Positions 12,201-20,423 are shown, counted from the stretch's first letter. The stretch is DNA of 23,907 nt from Elysia marginata (GCA_019649035.1 BMAT01009022.1:336482-360388); one strand, 5' to 3'. The notes: generated by a model not told the origin, from the sequence alone. Numbers and translations: made by a program.

Positions 12201-15200
12201 ACAAAATTGCAATATTTGCAAAACAGTCGGGCTTTAAAAAATGAGTCATTATTTGATAAATAAAAAAAATGAATGAAAAAGAAGACAAAGAAGTCAAAAG
12301 AAGAGGTAAAAATACAACCTGTAATTGTAGTCATGTGAAAACCCTAGAGAAATGTTTGTATTTTGTCAGTCGTCTCACCTTACCTGACCTCCTCACATTT
12401 TATTGGTCTTCCTTCCTCCCTTACCTCTAATCTTATGTTGTTTACGCAATTATCAATATATTCAATGCTATTGTTGATCCATTTGAACAAAGGGTAAGGC
12501 TTCACGATGAGCGTCTGTCCATCTCACTTATTTTCTGATTTATAGAAGTGTCGTTTCTGCAAATTAGCATCTCGCACATTTTCTGATTGTTCTTCTTCCT
12601 GGCAATTGTTTTTGCTAATCATCTCTATGAGAAAGCAACTCGCACCAACCTATTTTGTCTTCATTAGATTATACCAGCCATTTTAAAACTTAAGAGTTCT
12701 GTTATACCAAGAGTTGGTCTGAGAGCTTCTTGTGGAACTTCGAATACTGTAGCACCAAGAGTGTTGCAGAGAGCTTCGCTTGAAACTTTAGAAAACTATA
12801 TTTGTTTTTATGAAACCCATTCAGAGTTAAATCATTGATATTTCACCAGAAAGCAAAGTAATTATAGACAATTACAAAGGCAAGAAGGATGCCACAAAGG
12901 TCCTGCTACTTCTTTGCTCTGTTAAATGTAATCAATTTAATCTATTGATAGCCACAGATAATAGCAACTCATAAGTTTTGTGCTTATGTGTTGGAGGTGT
13001 TATAAATTAGGCATTTCAATTTTTTTTTGCACTAGTGCCTTGTACTGTTATTTTCCTAGGATACTTGTAATTATGCTCGAAAACGATTTGGCATATCCTT
13101 TTAAAATGTGAAACCAAGAGGTGTTTCTTTTATTGTTTTTCTATTCTGGCTGCTACAATTTGCTTTACACATCTTAATAAATAAACATCTTTTTTTTTTA
13201 TCTTACTCTAGGAGGTCAGAATTGGAACTTTGGATACTTTCAGCTCTTCAGGTGAGAGTCCTAACCATTTTGTCTTTGCACATAAATTCTTTTTATTACG
13301 GCATTTAAAACAATTTAGTATGAAATCAGCATGAATGCTAAAGTAAAACTCCATGCTGTATTGATTTCTCCCTTTTATGATTAAATTATGTTTAAATAAG
13401 GAAAAAAAGTATGGCTTATTTATTATAAAAAAGCAAAGCTGGAACTTAGAGGTGAGTTTTACGGTCAACCCTGCTTATTGCAAGGATGTACATTCTCAGG
13501 ATTTAACCTGAATTCAGGATTTTTTTTACATTTAGATTAAGAAAAATCCTGTTTAGGATATACACTACTCATGTGAGAACAAAAATATTTGCTAGTAAAT
13601 TCCTTATGGAAAAGGAAATCTTTCTGCGGTATAGACTTTACTTGTACAGTCTATATGAATTACTTTAATGTTACGTAATGCATGCCCTGTCCTCAGGAAG
13701 TGCCCACCCCTGTTATTCGTAACTCAATTTTCTTTCAACTTTATCCTTTTTGTATGTCCCATGGGGACCATGTCATGTTGCAATTGCCTTGGGAAAGCAA
13801 TTTACCCTAACTTTCCCCACTCCACCCACCTGTAATACGGGTAGCTGGCTAAAGGCAGTGCTTGAAATTTGTGGAATGTTAGTATTTAAGCGCCTAACAA
13901 GCTGCCGTACTGTAATGCTCTGAAATATGAGTTGAATTGGCTCTGGTGTGTATAGGCCTGATGGGGTAAATATGTAAAGTCATGAGATTGCCTTCGGCGG
14001 TGGAGGACTCTAAACATATTTATTTATTTATATATAAGGACTTGCACCATATTTCACTAAGTCTATGTCATTGGTTATGTCACCTGAAGATCAAATTAAA
14101 CAGAATTGACTGTATAGGATAACCAATCAAACAATCTACCCTTCAATGTTTTAACAGAGTTGACTGTATAGGATAACCAATCAAACAATCTACCCTTCAA
14201 TGTTTTAACAGAGTTGACTGTATATAGGATAACCAATCAAACAATCTACCCTTCAATGTTTCTTTCTTATCTCCAAACTGTTGTTTTTGCCAGTGGATGA
14301 CGAGGGCTTCCCTGCCAGCAGCCTGTCGAGCTCCCCACCAGCGTCCACTCCAGTGCTGGAGCGCACGAAGGATGTGGCACACACTCCCCCCAACTCTCCC
14401 AACATGGGTCTAGTGGCTGCAGCTGCCAGTGCTGTGTCTCCACCAACCAGGTAAATTTCATGAGAGTATTATTATATATAACTAGAAAAAAGTCCATAAA
14501 ATTATGTTTTTATTAAAAGCAAAAGCATATCAAGTCATGTAATGTAATACTTTATACAATTTACTTGCCAAAGTGAGGCATTAATACTGTTTTTTAAACT
14601 GAATGAAATTGAAATTTAATTTGAGAGAACTACACCTGCCTTAAAATTTGTACATACTTACATTTTCAAAAAAGGAATTTTGTCCGCATGTTTCCATGCT
14701 TTCATCTGTGAACATTTCTACCTCAGTGCTCCCGGCCCTGGAATGCCTTCAATAGCCTCTCCTGCGGCAGAATTCATGGATCTGCAAGTAGATTACTGGG
14801 TGGTCTCCCCTCCTAAATCGGAGACGTTTGACAAAGACAGGGATAAGGACCGGGATAAGAAAGACAAAGAGAAGGACAAGAAAGAGGCAAGCAAGTGCTC
14901 ACTCAAGACTGCGTTTAGGGCTTTGTACGCCAACCGACTGCCGCAGTCTGGAGGAGTTCAGCAGACGCCAACCTTTTCTCTCATGGTCGTCACCAAGGAG
15001 AAAAAGCAGAAAAGTAAACTTTCTACATATTTGCTATTGATAGTCTTTCCTTTATCCTCAGATCAAGATGACTAATTTAAATAGAATATATACATTTGTT
15101 CAGTTTCTTACAGTAGATAGTAAAGAGTGATTTGTCAGAATTTGTATAAGTGAAGAATCTAAGAATGGGCTGACATCCAAGTAAAAAGTTCCCTTCTTTT

Positions 15201-16311
15201 AATTTTGTCGTCATAATGTTGTGTTATCTACACAAGGCTTATCTTCTTCTTTCCACAGGCTTACCCTCTGCGCATCTAATATTCTGTGTTTGATTTTCCT
15301 CTCGACGCCTTCTCAAACTGTTTTATCCTTCTCTTTATCACAGTCCACCTCTCTTTCTCCTTCTCTTAGCTCCGCCTTTACATCTGTTTCTCTGTACATG
15401 ATTGTCTATCTGTCTGTCTCGTCCTCTCCCATCTTCTCTTTTGGCCCTAAAGCATGAGTTTCTATTGCAAGATTTATCCGGAGTATTTATAGCAAAAGCA
15501 GCATTTTTATTTGAAGTATATCAAAAAGCTTATTTACAATTATTTTATATGTGTTTTGTCTTTTACAGTCATGCGCATTGGAAAGAAAGCCAAAGAGCTG
15601 GAATCTAAAAGCCAGGCCATCGAAGGAGTCAATCGAATGGTCTGCACCTCTAAAAGCCAAAATGTAAAACTCAAAGGTCAGTGATTTGCAATTTTTTGTT
15701 GAGCTCTGATGTATGATTGGTGGGATCCATAGAAATGAATCACTCAGCACTTACAATGCGCACTTCTTTGCATTTCTTACATTCAAGAAAAGCACATGGT
15801 TAATTAATTACACAAAAAAAAAAGATTGCCTTTTGTAATGTTATATGGTTACAGTTACTCTCCTTTGCGCAATGAATATAAAGATTAAAAGTTTCAGGTT
15901 ATAATGTTTTGTTGTTCAAACTTTCCCTTTATAATATCTATAGGAGTGATTGCGGCTATATGATAATATTTCAGTCAATTTGAAAAGTATTCACATACAG
16001 CAAATTTTTTTGGTACTTCTGCAAAAAATTAAAACATCAACAAACCTACTTGAACATCCCCCCTCCCCCCTCAATTAATAAAAAGTATTGAAGAAAAAAT
16101 GATGGAATTGATTAGTTTCTGCAAATTTTCCCTTTTTAAAATTAGATTCACTGAAATAAGTTGATGAGTCCATGTTTTCTCTTCATCTTTGTGTAACCCA
16201 GTTTTAGTCGATGGTGTGGAGTGGACGGGTGTGAAATTCTTCCAGCTCTCCTCCCAGTGGCAAACTCACGTGAAAAACTTCCCAGTGGTTGTATTTGGTT
16301 CATTGGACTGA
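156..16311 (+). CDS. PACS2: PACS1/PACS2 orthologue (phosphofurin acidic cluster sorting protein), 3' part; 14 exons, 5' end outside the window
   Basis: PACS proteins are cytosolic sorting adaptors that bind acidic-cluster motifs of membrane cargo and act in TGN/endosome traffic. Vertebrate PACS2 also acts at ER-mitochondria contacts and in apoptosis. The joined exons 156-222, 576-635, 2471-2497 (tentative), 4782-5258, 9283-9494, 9806-9960, 10550-10660, 11365-11467, 11860-11902, 13212-13251, 14294-14450, 14727-15013, 15569-15676 and 16202-16311 keep one frame for 651 codons and a stop. Hallmarks matching vertebrate PACS from memory are PFFxG, IPRK-like PRK, EWQGQ, CxCN-like CNSNA, SPDWxxYxxFLxIPxG, YVNGA, FIPF, GLQVDYW-like [13 protein letters not shown], ESKSQxIEG and DGVEWxxxKFFQLxxQWxxHVKxFPV. 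The upstream C2-like/FBR exons are not here. Invertebrates usually have a single PACS gene, so the choice of PACS2 over PACS1 is only by closer resemblance. Confidence 0.95.
223..575 (+). other. PACS intron a-b
   Basis: A 353-bp GT-AG intron, pyrimidine-rich after the donor (about 235-320). The reading frame stays open into it by chance. I see no repeat or other gene in it. Confidence 0.7.
576..635 (+). CDS. PACS2: PACS exon b: middle-region exon, 20 codons
   Basis: The acceptor is ttccccag and the donor is a strong acg|gtaagt. The exon is exactly 60 nt, in phase 0 at both ends, and encodes [20 protein letters not shown]. It is polar, with an R-R-S-D-S basic/acidic Ser motif. PACS middle regions are poorly conserved, so the call rests on splice sites, phase and position rather than on alignment. 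Confidence 0.65.
831..849. repeat. (GT)n microsatellite
   Basis: About nine GT dinucleotides, followed directly by gcag|gtgaat. This resembles a 3' splice site but has no supporting downstream exon. Confidence 0.9.
1200..1377. mobile_element. MITE with TA target-site duplication, Tc1/mariner-pogo type
   Basis: The left end reads CAATGGAACCCCTTAA. The reverse complement of the right end reads CTGTGGAACCCCTAAA. So the two ends are terminal inverted repeats with a shared TGGAACCCCT core. The dinucleotide TA flanks both sides (1198-1199 and 1378-1379), as expected for the Tc1/mariner superfamily. The 178-bp element has no coding capacity and must have been moved by another element's transposase. 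Pogo/Tigger-type ends often begin CAGT-GAACC; that family link is from memory. The interior contains a run of eight C. Confidence 0.65.
2471..2497 (+). CDS. PACS2: Possible 27-nt PACS microexon
   Basis: The acceptor is a pyrimidine-rich stretch ending aaattccag, and the donor gaa|gtaaga is strong. Between them lie 27 nt encoding AVVSQLCQE. The exon is in phase 0 at both ends, which fits both neighbouring exons, so inclusion or skipping keeps the frame. I cannot align these nine residues to vertebrate PACS. It could be an alternatively spliced microexon or a chance pair of sites. Confidence 0.4.
2655..2794. repeat. Minisatellite with alternating ~31/27-bp units
   Basis: The motif gagggtggaaaaaggtaatt recurs. 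Its gagggtg core starts at 2670, 2701, 2728, 2760 and 2787, so spacings are 31, 27, 32 and 27 bp. The longer units carry an extra few bases (caaagataagag or caaagaaaagag against caaaagag). This alternation suggests that a two-unit block was duplicated. Confidence 0.85.
3395..3950. repeat. Diverged direct duplication (two copies, left one interrupted by a MITE)
   Basis: The left copy runs from about 3395 to 3735 and the right copy from about 3770 to 3950. Shared landmarks include atcacaaaat (3413 and 3788), a tgtgtgc motif after it, caaacactttcatatcaat against caaacacttttacatcaat, and gctctacagtt against gctctatagtt. The offset is about 375 bp before the MITE and about 218 bp after it is subtracted. 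Identity is moderate by eye, so the duplication is old. It could instead be two copies of one interspersed repeat. Confidence 0.6.
3452..3608. mobile_element. Small TA-associated inverted-repeat element (pogo/Tigger-like MITE)
   Basis: The left end reads CACAGTGGTGTCCACTTTAT. The reverse complement of the right end reads GTGCAGTCCACTGAAGTCGA. They match as CAGT(GGTG)TCCACT against CAGTCCACT, allowing one 4-base gap. TA lies at 3450-3451 and 3609-3610. The interior is rich in decayed ttcgaa-like words, as in pogo/Tigger ends (from memory). The paralogous segment near 3815-3830 lacks the insert, which supports these boundaries to within a few bases. Confidence 0.5.
4234..4247 (+). repeat. Poly-G tract, 14 G
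   Basis: Fourteen consecutive G residues in otherwise AT-rich intron DNA. It could form a G-quadruplex or be a site of length variation. Confidence 0.9.
4782..5258 (+). CDS. PACS2: PACS exon d: long low-complexity His/Pro/Ser/Gln-rich middle region
   Basis: This 477-nt exon encodes 159 residues in phase 0 at both ends. The acceptor is cag at 4779-4781; a second cag at 4786-4788 would not keep the phase. The donor is ttg|gtcagt, weaker at +3. The protein is disordered in character. It begins [14 protein letters not shown], then has two His clusters (PHHHHQKK and [10 protein letters not shown]), a QP/S-rich part and a basic end. RSTSYREKK (from 5151) matches the RSTSLKER segment of vertebrate PACS2, and RRNSLGED (from 5226) matches ERANSLDNE. 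GC content is clearly higher than in the flanking introns. The exact 3' boundary is the least certain part. Confidence 0.8.
5259..9282 (+). other. PACS intron d-e, about 4.0 kb
   Basis: AT-rich intron with many A and T homopolymers and only short chance ORFs. The coding frame runs open past the donor for about 250 bp, but with intron-like composition. I see no convincing gene or mobile element. A pyrimidine tract plus ccctag at 7262 resembles an acceptor, but lacks a good donor after it. Confidence 0.6.
9283..9494 (+). CDS. PACS2: PACS exon e: start of the conserved C-terminal PACS domain
   Basis: The acceptor is a strong pyrimidine tract ending ttcag, and the donor is tt|gtgagt. It encodes 70 codons plus 2 nt. 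[13 protein letters not shown] aligns with vertebrate IPRKxVYDQLNxIL, [20 protein letters not shown] with the DDQLPENIILVNTSDWQGQ block, and [13 protein letters not shown] with VVCTCSxADVQAA. It ends NKIQK plus a split F codon. This marks the beginning of the Pfam PACS-1 type C-terminal region. Confidence 0.95.
9495..9805 (+). other. PACS intron e-f
   Basis: A 311-bp GT-AG intron (gtgagt to tccag). No repeat is seen apart from short A runs. Confidence 0.9.
9806..9960 (+). CDS. PACS2: PACS exon f: CNSNA to VIPFG block
   Basis: A 155-nt exon. It completes the F codon, then encodes 51 codons and 1 nt. [38 protein letters not shown] and FLVIPF align with vertebrate CNCNS, VKxAxxGxxxYLSxILR, KTxDWLGYMRFLxIPLG. 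The donor is tttg|gtaagt. The exon is GC-rich relative to its surroundings. Confidence 0.96.
9961..10549 (+). other. PACS intron f-g
   Basis: A 589-bp AT-rich GT-AG intron ending atttttcag. No other feature is seen. Confidence 0.9.
10550..10660 (+). CDS. PACS2: PACS exon g: [14 protein letters not shown] block
   Basis: A 111-nt exon in phase 1 at both ends. [20 protein letters not shown] and DQQWKDTF align with vertebrate SHPVAKYLGSVDSKY and SGWRDLF. The donor is ctcg|gtaact. Confidence 0.95.
11019..11030. repeat. Left target-site duplication of SINE copy 1
   Basis: GCATCATTTTGT here and GCATCATATTGT at 11338-11349 match at 11 of 12 positions and bracket the SINE. They mark target-primed insertion. 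Confidence 0.75.
11031..11337 (+). mobile_element. tRNA-derived SINE, copy 1 (intronic, sense)
   Basis: The tRNA-like head has a pol III A-box TGGCCTAGCGG (11042-11052) and an intact B-box GGTTCGATCCC (11085-11095). A roughly 200-bp body follows. The 3' end reads gagacgttaaaattcaaac and then a ccaaccaa-type A/C-rich tail. An imperfect 12-bp target-site duplication flanks it. A second copy at 20121-20423 is about 94% identical by eye, so the family is real and the insertion fairly young. I do not know its Repbase name. It reads in the same direction as the PACS gene. Confidence 0.9.
11365..11467 (+). CDS. PACS2: PACS exon h: [12 protein letters not shown] block
   Basis: A 103-nt exon, acceptor tctccag. 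Its first two bases complete an Asp codon, then there are 33 codons and 2 nt. [13 protein letters not shown] and [12 protein letters not shown] match PACS2 DIVSRITQYIAGA and HQLPIAEAMLTY. The donor aag|gtcggt is weak, but the nearby tcg|gtaaaa at 11472 would put a stop in the next exon, so phase decides for 11467. Confidence 0.93.
11468..11859 (+). other. PACS intron h-i
   Basis: A 392-bp AT-rich intron ending tgctttcag. Nothing else is seen. Confidence 0.9.
11860..11902 (+). CDS. PACS2: PACS exon i: [14 protein letters not shown] (43 nt)
   Basis: A very short exon that completes a Ser codon and encodes [14 protein letters not shown], nearly identical to PACS2 SPDEESSQKFIPFVG. The donor agt|gtaagt is strong and gives phase 0. 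Confidence 0.93.
11903..13211 (+). other. PACS intron i-j
   Basis: A 1.3-kb AT-rich intron that includes a pyrimidine-rich stretch (about 12365-12440) and a diverged 48-bp direct repeat (12701-12798). No gene is seen. The acceptor is cttactctag. Confidence 0.85.
12701..12798. repeat. Diverged 48-bp direct repeat, two copies
   Basis: accaagagttggtctgagag at 12706 and accaagagtgttgcagagag at 12754 start similar 48-bp blocks. Both continue with an agcttc motif and a gaaactt-like end. The divergence suggests an old local duplication. Confidence 0.6.
13212..13251 (+). CDS. PACS2: PACS exon j: [13 protein letters not shown] (40 nt)
   Basis: A short exon with acceptor ctctag and donor cag|gtgaga. 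It encodes [13 protein letters not shown] plus 1 nt and aligns with vertebrate VVKVGLVEDSPS just after FIPF. The frame joins on both sides. Confidence 0.9.
13252..14293 (+). other. PACS intron j-k, with a 54-bp triplication next to the acceptor
   Basis: A 1.04-kb intron. The first 850 bp are AT-rich with no recognisable feature. Positions 14099-14262 are three near-identical tandem units that end about 30 bp before the exon. Confidence 0.88.
14099..14262. repeat. 54-bp tandem repeat, three copies
   Basis: The word tgactgtat starts at 14107, 14161 and 14215, an exact 54-bp period. The shared unit contains aggataaccaatcaaacaat and then ctacccttcaatgtttt. Copies differ by only a few bases: aattgac against gttgac, and an extra TA in copy 3. 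Copies 1 and 2 end in ttttaacag, an acceptor-like word, while copy 3 runs into the true pyrimidine tract and acceptor. The near-identity implies a recent expansion. Confidence 0.95.
14294..14450 (+). CDS. PACS2: PACS exon k: Ser/Pro-rich linker
   Basis: A 157-nt exon with acceptor tttttgccag and donor ccag|gtaaat. It completes a Val codon and then encodes 51 codons plus 2 nt. The linker is rich in Ser, Pro and Ala ([32 protein letters not shown]) and corresponds to the vertebrate TPPSSPS segment between FIPF and LQVDYW. It is GC-rich and is presumably flexible and phosphorylatable at S/T-P sites. Confidence 0.92.
14451..14726 (+). other. PACS intron k-l
   Basis: A 276-bp AT-rich GT-AG intron ending ctacctcag. 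Nothing else is seen. Confidence 0.9.
14727..15013 (+). CDS. PACS2: PACS exon l: DLQVDYW to VVTKEK, with a charged K/D run
   Basis: A 287-nt exon encoding a split Ser, 95 codons and 1 nt. MDLQVDYW matches vertebrate [25 protein letters not shown] matches LKCTFRSLQVSRLPSSG, and [13 protein letters not shown] matches MSMTVVTKEKNKK. Between the first two lies an alternating acidic/basic run (14830-14886) of Asp, Lys, Arg and Glu only. The donor aaaa|gtaaac is moderate. Reading through it would add 20 codons to a stop at about 15075. Confidence 0.95.
15014..15568 (+). other. PACS intron l-m
   Basis: A 555-bp intron with a strongly pyrimidine-rich (C/T) block from about 15240 to 15450. No repeat family or gene is recognised. 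The acceptor is ttttacag. Confidence 0.9.
15569..15676 (+). CDS. PACS2: PACS exon m: ESKSQAIEG block
   Basis: A 108-nt exon, phase 1 in and phase 1 out. [19 protein letters not shown] then [10 protein letters not shown] aligns with PACS2 LPKKAKDKDVESKSQCIEG and SRLICTARQQ. The donor is aaag|gtcagt. Confidence 0.96.
15677..16201 (+). other. PACS intron m-n
   Basis: A 525-bp AT-rich GT-AG intron with a C-rich patch at about 16059-16070. Nothing else is seen. Confidence 0.9.
16202..16311 (+). CDS. PACS2: PACS terminal coding exon with stop
   Basis: The acceptor is gtaacccag. The exon completes a Val codon, then encodes [20 protein letters not shown] and [15 protein letters not shown] and ends in TGA (16309-16311). 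It aligns with vertebrate LIDGVExxDVKFFQLAAQW and HVKHFPxxxFG. The last residues GSLD differ from the vertebrate SKAT-type end, but the length is nearly the same, so the C-terminus is complete. Confidence 0.97.
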
Positions 16312-19300
16312 CAATGGAGAGTAAAGGAAAACAAGAGTTACGTGTAGATGTGCAAGCGGTGGCTGTTCTCCAAGAATCATGTGCTGCTTTCATTGCTTGC
16401 CCGCTCGCTCGACTGGTTGTCAAAGAAAACGCTGTTGATAATAACATCAACAAAGCTATGCCGACTGTTTCAAGCACAGCACTTTGGAACCAAGTCAATC
16501 TTATGACTCAACTCTGGGGGATAACATCACGGAGCTCCTAGCTACATGAAGGACATTATTTTCATCACTGAATGCAGAATGCTGTCTTAGATTCTTGCTG
16601 TAGTTGTTATTACCTTTGTGCTTAGAATTTCAGCATTTCACTGCAAACTTTGTGCAAGATGAAATTACCTTTACACTTGATGTCTAAACGCCGAAGGAGC
16701 TGCAGCTGTAGTTTTGTCATTGATGCATGTTTCAGAAGTTCAGGAACTCTCAGTATGAACTCCATGAGAGTATGTTCTTCAGAAACGGAACAACACTTCT
16801 GTGATTTGCATGTAGCACTTTAGTTGTGGATAATTTAGCACAATTGGATATTGTAAATGTATAATTTTCAGTGAACGTATACATACATACACATATATGT
16901 AGAGTTACCATCAGTATTTAATTGTACAGTAACCAACCAGGGGCCAAATTGTAAAGTGCTGTATCATTATTTGTACCCAGCTTGTATGAAATATTGCTTG
17001 AATGAAGTGTAGTTTGAGTGAGAGAAAAATTTGAATCTGTACGCAGTCTGTATAAAACTAAAAACTTAGCCTGCCCCTAAGTACCAAGTGTACCTTCAAT
17101 ATGCTCGACTTGATATCGTAACAACATTCTAATTGTTCATGTTGTACAACTGCCAATTAGAAGTTATTGCTTTCTGACATGCAATATGACATGTGGCTCT
17201 TCTTTATTTTTCTTTCATTGTGTTAAACGTATGTAAACTTGTATGTAAGACTTACTGACTTAAGCTGTTTTATTTTTAGCATGCCTTTGACCTCGAATAA
17301 CGGCATTTTTTAGCTGTTTATTGTATAGATCTATTTCCTTTGAGCCCTGTCAGCGTTCACCTTCATCCACACTTCAATCAAATTCATGCTGATCGGCTTG
17401 TTCTCGGACTGTAACATATGAAAGTGGGACTCCCCCTGCACTTCTGTGTGTATTACAGTGCATTTATCTTCTTTCCTGTAAAAAGCCTTATGTTTGAGTC
17501 TTAAACAATATTTCACAATATTTTGAAATTGCAGTTATGAAAATGTAAACAAATTAGCTGCCTGTTTGCGAACTCCTCCCACCATGCTTCATACCTGATA
17601 GATCTTAATTCACAGTAAACTGAGGGCATTCAAGTCAGATCTCACCAAAAACCCTTTTGTATAATGGGTCTTAAGCTAGTCTAGTGTTATATTTGTACAG
17701 CATTTGTATTTTCATCTTTGTCCATTGCTGCAATGAAAGATTTGGATATGGCTTTGTATCACCTTTATTGGAGTTTTTATGCCTTTTGCTCTCCTCGTAA
17801 TCTTACTTTCTATTTTTTCCACTTTGCCCTCTCTCTCTCTGTTTAAAAAAATCTTTGAATGTTTTATATCCCCTCCCCCTCCAACCAAAAGCTATCTTTC
17901 TAAATGATATTCTGCAGCAGAGATGTACAAACACAACTGTTGTGCTTAGTGTCTTCACAGATTTCTCAATGCAAATATTCTGACTTTGCTCATAAGCTGA
18001 ACTTTCGTATTTAAAAAAAAAATTCTTTGAATAATAATCAATTAGCTTTCTCCAATGTTTTATGAGAATGGAGGAGATAGGCCTATCTTGTTCTCAGTCA
18101 TATTCATGCTCTACTTGAAACGTCAACAGTTTGAGAGGAATTGAGTACTTCAGCAAACTACTTACTCCAATAAGGATACCTACTTTCTTGGGTCCTTTGC
18201 ATGAAATCGCAATATTCACATGCTTTTTCCTTCATGCTGATGGTAGTTGAATCCAAGACGATCATTTTAAGACCAAAGCTGGAAGGGTTTACTTGTACTT
18301 GGCACAAATTTCAAGTAGGTCGCAGAAATTTTAATTTCATACCTCTGAAATTTCATCTGCCAACCAAATCTAGCGTTTTAGACACATTTGGCGTGATAAC
18401 GTAAGTCTATAACTCAGAATTGTCAAGTTGTCAGTGAGATAATTGTGTAAACTAAAGACAAAAAGAGATGAAATCTTCCTTTTTGAACACAATCTAGCTC
18501 AACAATTAAATTTTCCAGTTTTTTAGATGGTTTTTTCATTTAATTGAAAAACAAAACAACAAAACTAGTAAACAACAACAACAACAAAAAAAAAAGAAAA
18601 TGTTACTCTATAAACAATGAATTTACGCTCATCATATTGAATAGCTATTGCAAGTCGTATAAAAGCCATGAAATTGCCAAATTTCTTTTTTTAAATGTTA
18701 AATCCTAGCCTTTCTCTTTCATTATGCTTATTATGTATTCAACAATAACTAACAAAGTGTTATTTCTTAGTCTAAAATGCACCTCAGCTGTGACTTTGGA
18801 TTCTTTGATTTCTCTACTGATCTTTGTTTGCTTTTGTCTTAATTTGATCTTTTTTTATTGGATATTTATTAACTTTGCAATACTTTATCCTTTTGCTGTT
18901 TAAAATTTAGTATATGAATGTCTATTCTGCTGGCTTTGAACAACCTCTCTATGATAAGAAGGTAGTTAAGTCTAATTAAAGTTCAAAGCAATAATTTTTT
19001 ATCATACATTGGCTTTGTACGGATTGTTTCTGTTTTCCTTTTTTATTCTCCTTTGTTTTGATTGTGACAAAGTCCTGTTTATCTTGTTTTGAATGGAAAA
19101 CGAGTTTTTTTTTAAAATAAGCAATGAAATCAACAATAAATATTACCTTATCATTTCAAATTTTCCCCATATCTAAGGAGTAAAAATACAATGTGTAATG
19201 CAATTGTGCAATAAAAAAAAATTCTGAACGGTTCACACACTAGAACAATCTATTAGGACCTTGCAGCTGGTTAAGGAAACAAATAACTCATCGATGGCCA

Positions 19301-20110
19301 AGATAATGCATCGGTACACAAACAGATATTAGATCTCTTACGTTGTGTGGAGATATAGAGAAAGGAAAACTCGTTAGGAAGAGGGTTTCAAGACAATCAA
19401 AGAACACCAACCAAGAAGAGGAAAATGATAGATGTCTTGGCAGTCTTCATTCTTTTTTTTTTTTCTGTTTCCAGCCAAATAATCCAAACATTAAATATGA
19501 CTTTGTAAAAAATTTTCCTAGAATGTACGCTCATATCAGCATCATATAAAACGTTAATATATAACATGTTAGTCACATTGTAAACTCAACTTGTATGTAC
19601 GCTGTACTTTCTCAATTGTATAATTTTTGCATTGTTATTGCTATCTTGCATTTATAGATAATGCATGAAGCGTACTGCTTCAGTCTACTTTGTTAAGTTG
19701 TTTTTTTGTATTTTTTTGTTGCAATCTGACATGTTCATGCTTGACAAACACACAGTTAATTAAACTTGTGCTCACCTTCTACTCTCATGATGTTACACCC
19801 AACAGCAAAAGCAATAATTTGTAAGAGTATTCTGGTCTTGATTCTTTTCAAGTTTGCTTAAATTCCCCCTTTTTTTTGCCAAGCTTTTTTTCCCTAACCA
19901 AAAGTTATAGTAAGTGCTTTAAAAAATTTTCTTGCCTACATAAAATAAAAACACATTTTGTGATTTTTAAAAAATGTTCAGGATTTTAGATGAGTTGTGA
20001 GCCAAATCTACTTCTATTTACCAGCCCTAGCTTTTTGCTAAAAATCTGCAGGTGGAATCTATGAAATAATAAACAAAATTGCATACATCCATTAAAATAA
20101 TTTCCTTCGT
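16312..20110 (+). other. PACS 3' UTR (length unknown) and downstream DNA
   Basis: The stop is followed by AT-rich sequence without a recognisable gene on either strand. AATAAA occurs at 19135-19140 and 19210-19215, and ATTAAA within 19755-19765, but no cleavage site can be fixed from sequence alone. Vertebrate PACS mRNAs have long 3' UTRs, so one of several kilobases is possible. Small simple repeats include atacatac at about 16879-16890 and (CAA)n at about 18571-18588. Confidence 0.55.
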
Positions 20111-20120
20111 GCCAGTCAGA
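20111..20120. repeat. Left target-site duplication of SINE copy 2
   Basis: GCCAGTCAGA here and GCAAGTCAGA at 20424-20433 match at 9 of 10 positions on either side of the SINE. Confidence 0.6.
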
Positions 20121-20423
20121 CCGGCTCTGTGGCCTTGCGGTAAAGGCACTCGCTCAGAGATCAGGAGGTACGGGTTAGATCCTTGGCCGAGTCAAACCAA
20201 GGACTTTAAAATTGGTATTAGTAGCTGATCCGCCTGGGGTTTGGCATTATGGATTTAGTGCTAAGTCTGGTCGGCCCGGTGTCAGGATGATGTGATTGGG
20301 TGTGGTGTATGCAGCGCTCCTTACATCACAGTGTGGCAGCACGCTTCTCAATTGTCCAAAGCGCCGTCTCTGATATAACCTTGTAGTTGAAAAGAGACGT
20401 TAAAATTCAAACAACCAAACCAA
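20121..20423 (+). mobile_element. tRNA-derived SINE, copy 2 (downstream of PACS)
   Basis: It is colinear with copy 1 from CCGG at the start to gagacgttaaaattcaaac at the end, with the same strand and length (about 303 bp). By eye I count roughly 17-20 differences. The B-box has drifted (GGTTAGATCCT, 20173-20183), so this copy probably makes pol III transcript poorly. The A-box region reads TGGCCTTGCGG (20130-20140). Confidence 0.9.

Noticed and set aside
15014-15075. Read-through of the donor after VVTKEKKQK as an alternative C-terminus
   Set aside because: The added 20 residues are hydrophobic and intron-like, and the next exons continue the conserved PACS domain in phase. Intron retention cannot be excluded without RNA data.
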